Of a stretch of 25,000 nt of DNA, positions 14,319 to 23,206 are shown piece by piece. The position numbers and the translations under genes are program-made. The stretch comes from Symbiodinium natans (taxonomy: Eukaryota > Sar > Dinophyceae > Suessiales > Symbiodiniaceae): assembly GCA_905221605.1 (NCBI GenBank), contig CAJNDS010002633.1, positions 260,001-285,000 of the forward strand, in the 5' to 3' direction. Position 1 is the first letter of the stretch. Each line of letters starts with the position of its first letter. The notes beneath the pieces were generated by a model. It was not told the origin of the DNA, searched no databases, and saw only the letters and a list, made by a program, of their open reading frames with translations.

Positions 14319-14388
14319 CATTTAGGGTTTAGGGTTTAGGGTTTAGGGTTTAGGGTTTAGGGTTTAGGGTTTAGGGTTTAGGGGCGTT
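14319..14388 (+). repeat. TTTAGGG array
   Basis: About nine perfect TTTAGGG units on the plus strand. Confidence 0.95.
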
Positions 14389-14439
14389 AAGTGGCGCTAC
14401 ATGGCCTGAGGTTTTGAGGGTTTCCGTGGTGTGCGCCAG

Positions 14440-14515
14440 GTTGTCGAGGAACTCCTGCTTCATGTCCTTGGAAACATGGAGCCTGGGAATGCACCAAAGA
14501 CATGGGTCGTTGGAG
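14440..14515 (+). CDS. Candidate exon with consensus donor
   Basis: After GTGTGCGCCAG| the frame reads VVEELLLHVLGNMEPGNAPK and ends TWVVG before GTATGAG at 14516. The minus strand also gives a plausible frame here (MKQEFLDNLAHTTETL), so strand choice rests on the splice signals. Confidence 0.45.
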
Positions 14516-14522
14516 GTATGAG

Positions 14523-15034
14523 TAGGGTCGGGTTTAGGGTTTAGGGGTTAGGGTTTAGGGTTTAGGGTTTAGGGTTTAGGGTTTAGGGTTTAGGGTTTAG
14601 GGTTTAAGGCTTAGAGCATTGCTTGTCTTTGTCTTATGACCCCACGTCCACCCGCACATGAACAGGAAGCCCTAAAAACCCCAAAACCACCTGGCCGCCA
14701 AAGGTTTTAGGGGATGTAGGGCCCAGGTTCCTTTTTTAGGGCTTAGGGTTTCAAGCTTAGGGTTTAGGGCTACTAGGACCCAGAGTAGGTCAGCTCTTTG
14801 AAAATAAAAGGGCACCCTTGTTATTCCTAGGTTACTCTTGGGCCTGACAGTCCTTAATAGGGATTCTAGTACCCCCCATTATAATCTCTATTGAGAACTG
14901 TTAGGTGGGAACATCGCAGTAGGGGTGTGAGACGTTTCGGGTTTAGGGTTTAGGGGTTAGGGTTTGGGGGTTAGGGGTTCGGGTTTAGGGTTTAGGGTTT
15001 AGGGTTTAGGGTTTAGGGTTTAGGGTTTAGGGCT
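14523..15034 (+). repeat. Two TTTAGGG arrays with a unique spacer
   Basis: Arrays at 14529-14615 and 14938-15034, with TTTAGGGG and TTTGGGGG variants. The spacer 14616-14937 has scattered single units and mixed sequence; I find no convincing exon in it. Confidence 0.9.
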
Positions 15035-15085
15035 TGAGCCTGAAGCAGCAAATCCGGAACATCCAGAGTTCCCTCCGCTGCTCAG

Positions 15086-15133
15086 GAGAACGCAGACATG
15101 CAGAGCGACAAGGTGGAGAGAATTGCGGCTCAG
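15086..15133 (+). CDS. Candidate 48-bp exon with good splice sites
   Basis: The pyrimidine-rich acceptor TTCCCTCCGCTGCTCAG| and donor CTCAG|GTTTTT enclose exactly 16 codons, ENADMQSDKVERIAAQ. Phase 0 at both ends, compatible with the next exon candidate at 15568. Confidence 0.45.
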
Positions 15134-15136
15134 GTT

Positions 15137-15240
15137 TTTTGGGTTTGGGGTTTAGGGTTCGGAGTTCAGGGTTCAGGGTTTAGGCTAGGGTTTAGGGGAC
15201 TTAGGGCTTTCTAAGAATAGAGGCAGCTTAGAGCTGCAGG
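15137..15240 (+). repeat. Degenerate TTTAGGG array
   Basis: TTTGGGG, TTTAGGG, TTCGGAG and TTCAGGG units in the presumed intron after 15133. Confidence 0.75.
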
Positions 15241-15302
15241 AACCTCTAGGGTTTTGGGGCACCCTGAACCTTACGATGCCCACATTTCAATAGTGTGTAC
15301 AC

Positions 15303-15413
15303 AGCCCAACAGCCCAACAGCCCAACAGCCCAAAAGCCCAAAAGCCCAAAAGCCCAAGAGCCCAAAAGCCCAAGAGCCCAAAAGCCCAAAGGCCCAAAAG
15401 CCCGAAAGCCGTA
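15303..15413 (+). repeat. AGCCCAAA 8-bp tandem array
   Basis: About fourteen head-to-tail 8-bp units, AGCCCAAC three times and then AGCCCAAA/AGCCCAAG, decaying to AGCCCGAA. Any peptide read through it (QKPKSPKA-like) is a by-product. Confidence 0.95.
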
Positions 15414-15567
15414 AGCCCGAAGATCCTCAACCGATGCTCTGCATCCCTAAAATGGCCCTTGGCCTTCTGGTTTCAGGCCCCAACCCCTTAAAGGGTGACA
15501 CGCCGTGCCTACTTCCCTAAACCCTAAACCCCAATTCCCTTTGAGGAACTCGCCTCTTGTCTGGCAG

Positions 15568-15621
15568 GTCATGCGCCTGCTCAGGAAGCTCTCGGCCGTC
15601 TCTGCGCGGCTTGCGGCCGTG
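15568..15621 (+). CDS. Candidate exon, basic helix-like
   Basis: The acceptor GCCTCTTGTCTGGCAG| is strong. The frame reads VMRLLRKLSAVSARLAAV and meets a GTGTCG donor at 15622 in phase 0, which would join in frame to the candidate at 16443. CCCTAAA sequence lies before and after. Confidence 0.4.
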
Positions 15622-15649
15622 GTGTCGCAAGGCACATGGACCAGAGAGC

Positions 15650-15740
15650 ATCACCCTAAACCCTGAACCCTGAACCCTGAACCCTAAACCCTAAACCCTA
15701 AACACTAAACCCTAGACCCTAGACCCTAGACCCTAGAGCC
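15650..15740 (-). repeat. CCCTAAA array with CCCTGAA and CCCTAGA variants
   Basis: Twelve units with blocks of identical variants (three CCCTGAA, three CCCTAGA), showing local tandem copying of mutated units. Confidence 0.95.
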
Positions 15741-15755
15741 CTTGCCCTTAAGTAG

Positions 15756-15798
15756 GCCGAAATTCTTAACTCCGGAGGATGCGGGCAGGGAAGAACAG
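15756..15798 (+). CDS. Candidate exon, short
   Basis: After CCCTTAAGTAG| the frame reads PKFLTPEDAGREEQ and meets GTTGAG at 15799. Good composition. Its start phase does not match the preceding candidate, so one boundary must be wrong or an exon is missing. Confidence 0.35.
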
Positions 15799-15854
15799 GT
15801 TGAGGTCTGGGCACTGGGGTTTTGAGGGCTCTCGCCTTCGCTGGGGCCTGCCGG

Positions 15855-15897
15855 CCTAAACCCTAAACCCTAAACCCTAAACCCTAAACCCTAAAGT
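15855..15897 (-). repeat. CCCTAAA array
   Basis: Six near-perfect units. Confidence 0.95.
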
Positions 15898-16019
15898 GCA
15901 CTGAAGCCCCCACAACCCTGAGGGCCTAAGCGTTTCGTGCGGCACTCGCAGGCGTGCAGGCTGGCGCAGTGAGACTATATAAGTCCCCAAGTCACCAAGC
16001 TTTCAATCCTATACTTCAC

Positions 16020-16376
16020 CTTTGGCCCAGGGCTTAATGCACTGATAATGCATGATCAACATGTCTGTGATACTTTGTTTGTTTACTTCTGCATGTGCAC
16101 ATCATATATATATATGTGTGTGTGTGTGTATGTGTATGCATGTTTTTTTGTATATATATAATTTGGTTACACCTTTTCAGGTGTAGGAAGAAGAGCACAT
16201 AGTGCAAAAAACAGTACAAATAATAAGAATAGTGAGAAGACCAAAACTTGTTGTAATCACAACCATAGTGCATAGTACTATCCTCTGTCATAGTTGGGAA
16301 ACAATTTACAATTTTAAGGGTACTTAAGCCCAATAAGGAATATGAATCTACATTTTTAATGCTATCCCAACCATGA
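16020..16376. other. AT-rich segment with TG/TA microsatellite
   Basis: Marked AT-rich island in a GC-rich setting. (TA)n(TG)n runs occupy 16086-16160. A minus-strand frame (16034-16402) contains an HTHTHT stretch from the microsatellite and is not a credible protein. No gene supported. Confidence 0.7.
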
Positions 16377-16421
16377 ACTAAACCCTGACCCCCAAACCAC
16401 AAACCCTAAACCCCAAACCCT
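16377..16421 (-). repeat. CCCTAAA-type array
   Basis: Degenerate C-rich units directly upstream of the exon candidate at 16443. Confidence 0.85.
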
Positions 16422-16442
16422 TGCTATCGGTTTCCCGGCCAG

Positions 16443-16519
16443 GGCTTCAAGCCGACTTTGCCCGGAAGAAGCGTGGAGAGCGGATGCCCGGCCCGCCATT
16501 TCGAGCCCACGATTTGGGG
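16443..16519 (+). CDS. Candidate exon, unknown protein
   Basis: The acceptor GGTTTCCCGGCCAG| is strong. The frame reads GFKPTLPGRSVESGCPARHF and ends before GTGAAG at 16520. C-rich array before, G-rich array after. Confidence 0.4.
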
Positions 16520-16529
16520 GTGAAGGGGT

Positions 16530-16985
16530 GAAGGGTTTTAGGGTTTAGGGGGGTTTAGGGTTTAGGGTTTTGGGGTTAAGGGATTTTCGGGGCTTCAGGG
16601 GTTTAGGGTTTTGGGGTTAAGGGATTTTCGGGGCTTCAGGGGTTAAGGTTTTTAGGGTTTAAAGCTTAGGGGTTCAGGGGCTAAGAGCTGTTAGGGTTTA
16701 GGGTTCAGGGGTAAGTGGGTTGTGTGGTTTAGGGGTTTAGGGGTTCAGGGGTTCAGGGGTTAAGTGTTTCAGGGGTTCAGGGAGTATGGGTTTTAGGGGT
16801 GTAGGGTTTAGGGGTTCACGGGTTAAGGGTTTTTGTGGTTTGGGGTTCAGGGTTAAGGGTTTTAGGGGTTTAGGGATTTCGGGGTTAAGGGTTGAAGGGG
16901 GGTTTGAGGGGTTCAGGGGTTAAGGGTTTTAGGGGTTCGGGGGTTAGGAGTTTAGGGCTGAGGGGTGGGTTTCAGGGTTTGGGGG
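16530..16985 (+). repeat. Degenerate TTTAGGGG/TTCAGGGG/TTAAGGG region
   Basis: About 450 bp of diverged G-rich units. It includes a perfect 41-bp tandem duplication (16561-16601 and 16602-16642), so the units are copied in larger blocks too. Confidence 0.9.
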
Positions 16986-17254
16986 TGTCGGCTTTGTAGC
17001 CTTTGTCTACTCTGTAAACTACAAAAGTCCCCGTTTACAAGGACCCCCAAGACAGGTACCCTAGCTCGGGGTATTGGGGCACTTGAACCCTCAATCCTAA
17101 ATCCTAAAGTTTGAGGCTTGGGTTCAGGTGTTGGAATGCTTCTTGCAGTCGTTTGGGGCATCTAGGGTGCAATTGGTTTAGCGCCCTTGGGGTTTAGGGA
17201 TACCCCTGCTGAAGCCCCCATGCTCCACACCGCGGAGGAGGGTAGAAAATTCAG

Positions 17255-17363
17255 ATGAACCACCACACCCGAAGGAAATACTTGAAGCTGGCCGGAACGG
17301 TGGCGCTGCTCCAGTGCGCGCTTATCGACATGGAGCTGGCCTGCGAGACCATGAGAGGACCCC
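17255..17363 (+). CDS. Candidate exon, unknown protein
   Basis: After AGAAAATTCAG| the frame reads MNHHTRRKYLKLAGTVALLQ and continues CALIDMELACETMRG. Coherent, helix-like and cysteine-bearing. No clear GT donor at its end; it runs into the purine-rich tract. Confidence 0.4.
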
Positions 17364-17379
17364 CATGCATGAATAGCGA

Positions 17380-17735
17380 AAGAAAGAACGACGACATATT
17401 TATGAAAGAACGACCGAAAAACCCACGCAGATAGATCGAAAGAAAGATCGAATGAGCAAGATACATAACGAAATAAGGACGTAACGAAATAGCAAGTAAC
17501 AAATGACGACAGATCGAAAGAACGAAGAAAAGCGAACGAATGAAAGAATCACATAATTACAGAAATAAAGACGGACACAGCCAGAAGTGTCGGAAATACA
17601 GACAAAAGACAGAAATAAAGGCGGAAAGAACAAAACAACGAAAGCAAGAAAGACAGAAATCAATAAAGCAAGAAAGCAAGAAAAGAACGAAACAAACACC
17701 TATAACGAGAAAGAAAGAAGAAAGCAACACTTGGC
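17380..17735 (+). repeat. Purine-rich GAAAGAAC-type tract
   Basis: About 355 bp built from diverged GAAAGAAC, GAAAGCAA and AAATAAAG words, very poor in T on the plus strand. Open frames on both strands (K/R/E/Q-rich on plus; F/L/S/V-rich on minus) follow from the composition and are not genes. Confidence 0.85.
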
Positions 17736-18010
17736 ATACCACTGGAATCGACAATGTCTCGGCCAAGCGAGAGGGGGCCCTTCCATTTTTGTTTCAGTTC
17801 ATAAATCTAGATAATCTAGTGACTAACAGATAGCGACCATGGCTCAGGGAAGATGAGTTCATGGTGAAGCGAATATGAATTAGCGATTATAGTTTAGCAT
17901 CTTTTAAATGTGACAAACGAGGGGATGTCTCTGCTACATGAATTTCACTCAAACTATGATCGGAATCTGGGTGCCGCCCATTTTGGGTCCACATCATAAA
18001 GAGTAGCGAC
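17736..18010. other. Unique sequence with a diverged TAGCGAYTATGG repeat
   Basis: No gene supported. Three related words occur: TAGCGACCATGGCT (about 17832), TAGCGATTATAGTT (about 17880) and TAGCGACTATGGCT (about 18004). Confidence 0.45.
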
Positions 18011-18600
18011 TATGGCTTGGCGATTCCCAGGTGCCTCCAGTGCCTGCTATGGTTTCCAACGCCTCTTCAAGAAGCACTTCAAGACCCCCCAGAACCTTAA
18101 AGAGAGGCTTGGGGGGGGCCTTCAGGTGCTTTCCAGGCCTTTCAATTCAAGGGCTTCCCAAAGCCTCCATGACTTTTTCGCGACCTGGTTTTTGGTCAAG
18201 GGAGGCTCACATTTTTTCAGATTTAAAGGCAAAATGGTTTTTGGGGACCCCTTGGCTAGAACTCTGACCTTGCTTGAGAGGGCAAGTCCTCGTTTCTTTC
18301 CTTTCCCAAAGAGCTAGTCTTGAGATTCTCTTGGAAGCCATACCAAAATTCTCCTCTTAGGCATCCTTGGCTGCGCACCCAGTGTGCCTTTGGCCCAGCA
18401 GGCCTCTGGCCAACGAGCTCCTCAGCATGGCTCGGGCCAGAAAGCACCTCCTGAGTTGTTCTTTGCGCCCCCTTGCCCAGGTGCGGCTTCCGCGAAAACC
18501 TCTTCCACGTTTCTTAACCCCCACTCAACATGCTTCTGTGCGAAAAGCTCCTCCCAAGTTGTTCTTGGCATCTCCTTCCCTTGGCGATGAAATGAAACCC
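18011..18600 (+). other. Possible decayed coding sequence with internal repeats
   Basis: The plus strand has a frame at 18012-18317 (RLFKKHFKTPQNLKERLG) and another at 18384-18590 (QKAPPELFFAPPCPG). The second holds a diverged direct repeat: GGCCAGAAAGCACCTCC (about 18434) against GTGCGAAAAGCTCCTCC (about 18539), both followed by a sequence like GAGTTGTTCTT. No family recognised and no clear splice sites. Low-complexity, possibly not coding. Confidence 0.3.
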
Positions 18601-19000
18601 TTCATGCATCTGATAATTAAGTTTCAATTCAAAAGCCGTATGCTCTATTCCGTTTGCTCACCCTATCGCGTGACACCAATAGCTTTTGGCTCGAATCTGA
18701 CAAATCTTGACTACGTTGCGTTGTTTTGTTTCTTTTGTATCATTCTGGGCTATTGGGTGTTATTTTGGGGCTAGGCTATCTCTGTTTGCATGTTTCTGGT
18801 CGGCTTGCTGTCTTTGAAGTGTTTGGGCTGATTGTGTGTTGTTTCGAGCTAGGTTGGTTCACATACCCTAAATTTCGAGCTAGGTTGGTTCATATACCCA
18901 AACCCTAAACCCTAAACCCTTATTCTGTACTTCTCTGGGCTTCTTTGGATCAGTGTGGCTTCTTTGGATCAGTGTGAGGGGTTTTGGTCGACTACACGAA
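18601..19000. repeat. Unique DNA with two short tandem duplications
   Basis: A roughly 31-bp unit beginning TTTCGAGCTAGGTTGGTTCA is repeated at about 18842-18872 and 18873-18901. A 19-bp unit CTTCTTTGGATCAGTGTG(G) is repeated at about 18939-18976. A short CCCTAAA array lies between them (18897-18922). Confidence 0.75.
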
Positions 19001-19562
19001 TGCTTGGCCCTGCTAGGAGTCACGTCCGCCACGCAGAAGGCTGGGAAGAGTAGCCCTAAGAAGGCGCCCTAATTGGGACTATCCTACCTAGTGACCCTTC
19101 GTAACAACTACTTTAAGGAGGGCTTTTGGCTTCAGGGTGTGGGGGGGGGGGGGGGGGGGGGTACCGGTACTCATGGTCCCTTTTCCTTGAGGACCCCCCT
19201 AAGAACTAGGCTCCTGATCCCTAACTCCTTAATCCAGAAACCCTCAACCCAAAACCGCACCAATCCAAGAGCCTGAGGCTAAACATCCTCGCTACGCCCA
19301 GCCCAAAAACCCGAAGAGCCCTCATCCCCAAGAGTCCTCCCCAAACCTGAAAACCCAGATCCCCCCTCCCCCCCCAAACTAAATTCCCTAGGCCACCAGC
19401 CCCGAAATCCTACATATCCCAAGGAACCTGAAGTCGTCCCTAGCTCCCAAACACCCCTAAGAAGACTTGGGATGTTCCCTCTTTTTCTAACAGTCCTCAA
19501 TGTGGCTTAGAGTAGAGGGTACGAAAATCCCGTTTCAGGACTATTAGTATAAGGGGGAACAT
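19001..19562. other. Unique sequence with a run of 21 G
   Basis: G21 at 19141-19161. The remainder is C-rich and contains scattered CCC-rich words. Frames here are repeat-like and I do not support a gene. Confidence 0.6.
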
Positions 19563-19617
19563 CCCAACCCTAAACCCTAAACCTTAAACCCTAAACCCTA
19601 AACCCTAAACCCTAAAC
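19563..19617 (-). repeat. CCCTAAA array
   Basis: Eight units, one CCTTAAA, ending 18 bp before the splice acceptor of the next exon candidate. Confidence 0.95.
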
Positions 19618-19635
19618 GGGGCCTTGCTCTTGTAG

Positions 19636-19698
19636 GCATCCGTCTCCCGCTCCGTCGCCTCAGATGTGCACGCAGAGGCGCCCACCTCATAAAAAGGG
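19636..19698 (+). CDS. Candidate exon, proline-rich
   Basis: The acceptor GCCTTGCTCTTGTAG| is strong. The frame reads HPSPAPSPQMCTQRRPPHKK and reaches GTTGAG at 19699. An alternative frame gives ASVSRSVASDVHAEAPTS with a stop, as a terminal exon. Confidence 0.35.
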
Positions 19699-19727
19699 GT
19701 TGAGGGTTTAGGGTGCCTGGGTGTCCC

Positions 19728-19892
19728 GAAACCCTAAACCCTAAGCCCTAAACCCTAAACCCTAAACCCTAAACCCTAAACCCTAAACCCTAAACCCTAA
19801 ACCCTAAACCCTAAACCCTAAACCCTAAACCCTAAACCCTAAACCCTAAACCCTAAACCCTAAACCCTAAACAAACCCTTAACCCTTAACCC
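19728..19892 (-). repeat. Longest perfect CCCTAAA array
   Basis: About 22 units, nearly all perfect. This is the cleanest C-rich array in the window. Confidence 0.97.
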
Positions 19893-20206
19893 TTCCCGAG
19901 GTGCTTCTACTCCGAACCTCCAACCCCCAAGTCCCAAAATTTCTGCAACCCCTTGGACCCCCCGAAGCTCGTACCGGACCTCAAGAGTGTTTAGCTTCAT
20001 TTAAGGCGTTTGCTTCATAACCCCCCCCAAAAAACTGAAAAGACTCTTCCTGTGTAAGGGCAATTTCGGGACGATTATCTTCTATTTTTTTTTTTTGGGG
20101 GGGGGTCTTAAGCAGATGATAGATTACACCTTCTCAGCATGGGGCCACGCGCCCATCCAAAATAAGTCCCAACTTGGGCTTAACTAGCCGACGTTATTTT
20201 CATTTT
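19893..20206. other. Unique sequence with a T12G9 run
   Basis: No gene supported. T12 then G9 at 20085-20105. Confidence 0.55.
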
Positions 20207-20345
20207 TGGGTTGAGGGTTTAGGGTTTAGGGTTTAGATTTGTGGGGCAGACGGGCGGAGGGAGGAGCAGGGGGAGTTAGGAGTAGTTTCCACACTTCCCT
20301 AACACCCTTAAACCTAAACCCTCAACCCTCAACCCTAAACTCAGG
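20207..20345. repeat. TTTAGGG then CCCTAAA units around a short island
   Basis: G-rich units at 20207-20240 and C-rich units at 20306-20345 with about 65 bp of purine-rich DNA between them. Confidence 0.85.
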
Positions 20346-20366
20346 GCCTAGGCCGCTCCTGTACAG

Positions 20367-20443
20367 GGGGGCGGCGCTTAAGCCCTTCGACCTCTATGGC
20401 GAAAGTCGACCCAGGTCACTTGCCCGCCTCCTACAGCTCGGAG
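20367..20443 (+). CDS. Candidate exon with good splice sites
   Basis: Acceptor CGCTCCTGTACAG|, frame AALKPFDLYGESRPRSLARL, donor GTCGGT at 20444. A competing acceptor CGCCTCCTACAG| at 20436 would instead open an S/G/P-rich exon to 20511. Confidence 0.4.
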
Positions 20444-20729
20444 GTCGGTAGCACCTACCCGAGCAGGTCCCTCGCCGCACCGTGCCCAGGGACCGGGGCC
20501 TCAGGCAGCGGGTGCCAAAAAAAGTTTGTTTTGGCTCCAACCCCCTGTACACCCCTTGCCTGGGACTCCCTGAAAACCCGGTCTGGAACCTGCCTAACCC
20601 CCTGACACGAGATGTCCTGGAACGGACGAAGTTTTTGGAATTGGCTTGAGTTTAGGCCTAAACCCTAAAAGGAACAGGTTTGGGTGGTTTTGCCGCCTGA
20701 GACGGCGTGGGGTGGGAGAAAGGTGTTAG

Positions 20730-20796
20730 GGTGGCCCTCCACGGGCCATGGCCGCCCTTCGCATTGCTCGATGCCTTCAAGGCTCTACTGAAAACC
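20730..20796 (+). CDS. Candidate exon, unknown protein
   Basis: After AGGTGTTAG| the frame reads VALHGPWPPFALLDAFKALL and ends KT before GTCACA at 20797. Another frame (MAALRIARCLQGSTEN) is also open. Confidence 0.35.
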
Positions 20797-20829
20797 GTCA
20801 CATTTACAGCTTGTACGCCATACTGCAGC

Positions 20830-20887
20830 AAACCCTAAACCCTAAACCCTAAACCCTAAACCTTAAACACTAAACCCTAAACCCAAA
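20830..20887 (-). repeat. CCCTAAA array
   Basis: Eight units with one CCTTAAA and one CACTAAA. Confidence 0.95.
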
Positions 20888-20923
20888 GCCTGCATTCCCA
20901 TTCCCGACGAATCTCGGGGTCAG

Positions 20924-20962
20924 GTGGATGGCGGAGCTCTCCGGCCTGCAGTGCCTCAGCGC
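20924..20962 (+). CDS. Candidate 39-bp exon
   Basis: CGGGGTCAG| opens 13 codons, VDGGALRPAVPQR, up to GTAGGG at 20963. All frames and the minus strand (LRAEALQAGELRHPPD) are open in this short island, so support is modest. Confidence 0.3.
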
Positions 20963-21155
20963 GTAGGGTTTAGGGTTTAGGAGGGTTTAGGAGGGTTTAG
21001 GGTTTAGGGTTTAGGGTTTAGGGTTTAAGGTTTAGGGTTTAGGGTTTAGGGTTTAGGGTTTAGGTTTCGGGTTTAGGGTTTAGGTTTCGGGTTTAGGGCT
21101 TACGTAGGGTTTATTTAGGGTTTAGGGCTTCGGGTTTAGGGTTTAGGGTTTCGAG
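20962..21155 (+). repeat. TTTAGGG array with block variants
   Basis: About 24 units, with repeated GGAGGG and TTTCGGG variants, directly after the exon candidate. Confidence 0.95.
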
Positions 21156-21497
21156 ACCAAGCCTCATCTACTACCCCCCACAAAAAAGGCTATAGTCCTG
21201 AGTATGGGAAGCAGCCCCCTTCAACAGGGTAACTCTCTTGTGTCGGAAAACCCCAGAGATCGCTGGGTCCTAAACCCTAAGCCTGACAGAGGAGATGCTA
21301 GGCGGGGGTTGGTATTCTGATCGATAAGGAATGCAAGGACTGGTTGCTGACCCTAGACCCTAAACGCTAGAATTTAAACACGAGCCTGAATCCGAAGACC
21401 GAAAAACCCCCAAGCACTCGGCCTTGTCCGCACCTAGCCCTGAGGGTTTAGGGTTGAGGGTTTAGGGTTTTGTAACGACCCCTTCGAACGCCCAAAG

Positions 21498-21579
21498 ATG
21501 AGGTCTTGCAGGCTTTGCTGCAGCACCAGCTGAAGAGGAGGAAGTCGGCCAAGCAAGCCGCGCGGTTCAAGAACTTCAG
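21498..21579 (+). CDS. Candidate exon, basic helix
   Basis: After ACGCCCAAAG| the frame reads EVLQALLQHQLKRRKSAKQA and ends ARFKNF with donor CTTCAG|GTTTAC at 21580. GTCTTGCAG| at 21511 is an in-frame alternative start. One of the most protein-like islands. Confidence 0.45.
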
Positions 21580-21917
21580 GTTTACAATCAGAATAATCAT
21601 AAGAAATCATACACATCATTGTGTTAAGAATGTTAGTACCAATCAAGAGAATAGATAGGCATGATAGTAATCCTAACATGAAAAAACCGCAATAATACTA
21701 AAATGAGCATCGCCATATCAACGTCAGATTTGTTGAAAGCTTTTTGATTCGTCTTCTTTGGCTCCCACTTGAAGGTGCTTATGGGTATTTGTCAAGTCGG
21801 GATATAAGGACAGCATTGAGAAGGCTCGAAAAAATCGAAGCTCCAGTCATTACGTATGGATAATCCAGTCATACCCGAAACCCCAAAACCCCAAACCTGG
21901 CCATCCAAGGAGCCTCT
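21580..21917. other. AT-rich presumed intron
   Basis: AT-rich unique DNA with no supported frame on the plus strand. Its low GC contrasts with the flanking exon candidate. Confidence 0.5.
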
Positions 21918-21988
21918 AAGTTTAGGGTTTACGGTTTAGGGTTTAGGGTTTAGGGTTTAGGGTTTAGGGTTTAGGGTTTAGGGTTTGC
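21918..21988 (+). repeat. TTTAGGG array
   Basis: Ten units, one TTTACGG. The C/G run at 22044-22066 and unique DNA to 22236 follow, with no supported gene. Confidence 0.95.
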
Positions 21989-22236
21989 AGTCGAAAAGCC
22001 TTCTTCAACCCCACAGCAAGATGCCCTAAGGCCTAATTAGCTTCCCCCCCCCGCCCCCCCCCCCCCGGGTTTGGGGTCTTGGGTCTAATGCCAAAGCCCG
22101 ACCCTGCGCGTCAACTGGGACCCGCTGTGGGCTTGTCATTCCTCCAAGCCCCCTCTTGTATTCACCTCTCCTACAGCAACCCCCCAAGCCCGTTTCGTAG
22201 GGGTAGGTTCCCACCCCACGCTCCCTTAAACGTGAC

Positions 22237-22345
22237 CCTAAACCCTAGACCCTAAACCCTAAACCCTAAACCCTAAACCCTAAACCCTAAACCCTAAACC
22301 CTAAACCCTGAACCCTAAACCCTAAACCCTAAACCCTAAACCCAT
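22237..22345 (-). repeat. CCCTAAA array
   Basis: About fifteen units with single CCCTAGA and CCCTGAA variants. Confidence 0.95.
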
Positions 22346-22387
22346 ACGATTGTGCATTCTTAACGCCCGAACGGGTTTAGGGTTCAG

Positions 22388-22502
22388 GGCCCAAGCAAAC
22401 CCCTCCGAAGAGGCCGTCTCCGACCTCCTGGAGCTGGTTCTCTCCGCCCAGGGGCCACGGCCTCACGCGCTACTGAAGGCTCAGAGCCGGAAAAACCTGG
22501 GG
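22388..22502 (+). CDS. Candidate exon, 115 bp, best supported
   Basis: After GGGTTCAG| the frame reads AQANPSEEAVSDLLELVLSA and continues QGPRPHALLKAQSRKNLG to a GTCGAG donor at 22503. Long, GC3-rich and helix-like. G-rich units follow immediately. Confidence 0.5.
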
Positions 22503-22504
22503 GT

Positions 22505-22560
22505 CGAGGGTTTAGTGCTTAGGGCTTAGGGCTTAGGGTTTAGGGTTTAGGGCTTAGGGC
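22505..22560 (+). repeat. TTTAGGG/CTTAGGG array
   Basis: Units alternate GCTTAGGG and GTTTAGGG. A second small piece is at 22676-22700. Confidence 0.85.
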
Positions 22561-22577
22561 AATGCATCTCTGCTGAG

Positions 22578-22610
22578 GGCAACGAGAACAAGGGCTTGAA
22601 TAAAGGGCGG
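22578..22610 (+). CDS. Candidate 33-bp exon
   Basis: TCTCTGCTGAG| opens 11 codons, GNENKGLNKGR, to GTTCTGAG at 22611. Very short, so weak. Confidence 0.25.
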
Positions 22611-22803
22611 GTTCTGAGACGTGATGGCCTTGGCGTTAATGTCGGGCAATGTCCCGGGGCCTTTTTCAGTTATGGCTTAGGGCTTAGGGTTTAGGGTTTC
22701 TGAAACATCTTCCCAAACCTTTAACTCGATTCCCTCAAGTACCCCACATAACTCTCCAACCTCCCTCCCTACACACGAAACCCGAAACACGTCCTGACTG
22801 CAG

Positions 22804-22950
22804 CCCCTAAACCCTAAACGCTAAACCCTAAACCCTAAACCCTACACCCTACATCCTAAACCCTAAACCCTAAACCCTAAACCCTAAACCCTAAACCCTA
22901 AACCCTAAACCCTAAACCCTAAACCCTAAACCCTAAACCCTAAACCCTGC
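22804..22950 (-). repeat. Long CCCTAAA array
   Basis: About twenty units, perfect from 22858 to 22945, ending at the acceptor of the next exon candidate. Confidence 0.97.
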
Positions 22951-22954
22951 ACAG

Positions 22955-22994
22955 GGCTTCGTGCACTTGGAGTCCGCACATGGCACCAACCCAG
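22955..22994 (+). CDS. Candidate exon with GC donor
   Basis: AACCCTGCACAG| opens the frame GFVHLESAHGTNP up to CCCAG|GCAAGC at 22995. GC donors are common in dinoflagellate introns. The array itself supplies the upstream pyrimidines. Confidence 0.35.
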
Positions 22995-23010
22995 GCAAGC
23001 ACCCGTGCCT

Positions 23011-23206
23011 CTCACCCTCAGGAGTCCTAGCGGTTTAGAGGGCTTTAGGGTTTTTTTCGGTTTAGGGTTTAGGGTTTAGGGTTTAGGGTTTGGGGTTTGG
23101 GGTTTAGGGTTTAGGGCTTCAGGGCTTCAGGGCTTTTAGGCTTTTAGGGTTTAGGGTCCCTCACCCTCAGGAGTTTTTGCGGCTTAGAGGGCTTTAGGGT
23201 TTTTTA
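23011..23206 (+). repeat. TTTAGGG array flanked by a duplicated acceptor-like block
   Basis: A 47-bp block starting CTCACCCTCAGGAGT at 23011-23057 is repeated with a few changes at 23160-23206. The G-rich array 23041-23156 lies between and overlaps them. Confidence 0.8.

Noticed and set aside
14387-14500. Minus-strand exon MKQEFLDNLAHTTETL
   Set aside because: Protein-like, but the plus strand has a matching acceptor and a consensus donor and agrees with the strand of the other islands. Kept as an alternative only.
16034-16402. Minus-strand 122-codon frame
   Set aside because: AT-rich DNA with a microsatellite-encoded HTHTHT stretch; no domain or codon bias.
17251-17833. Hydrophobic minus-strand and K/R-rich plus-strand frames
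   Set aside because: Both follow from the purine-rich tract.
19279-19500. Minus-strand glycine-rich 73-codon frame
   Set aside because: Translation of C-rich, repeat-like sequence without splice sites or recognisable features.
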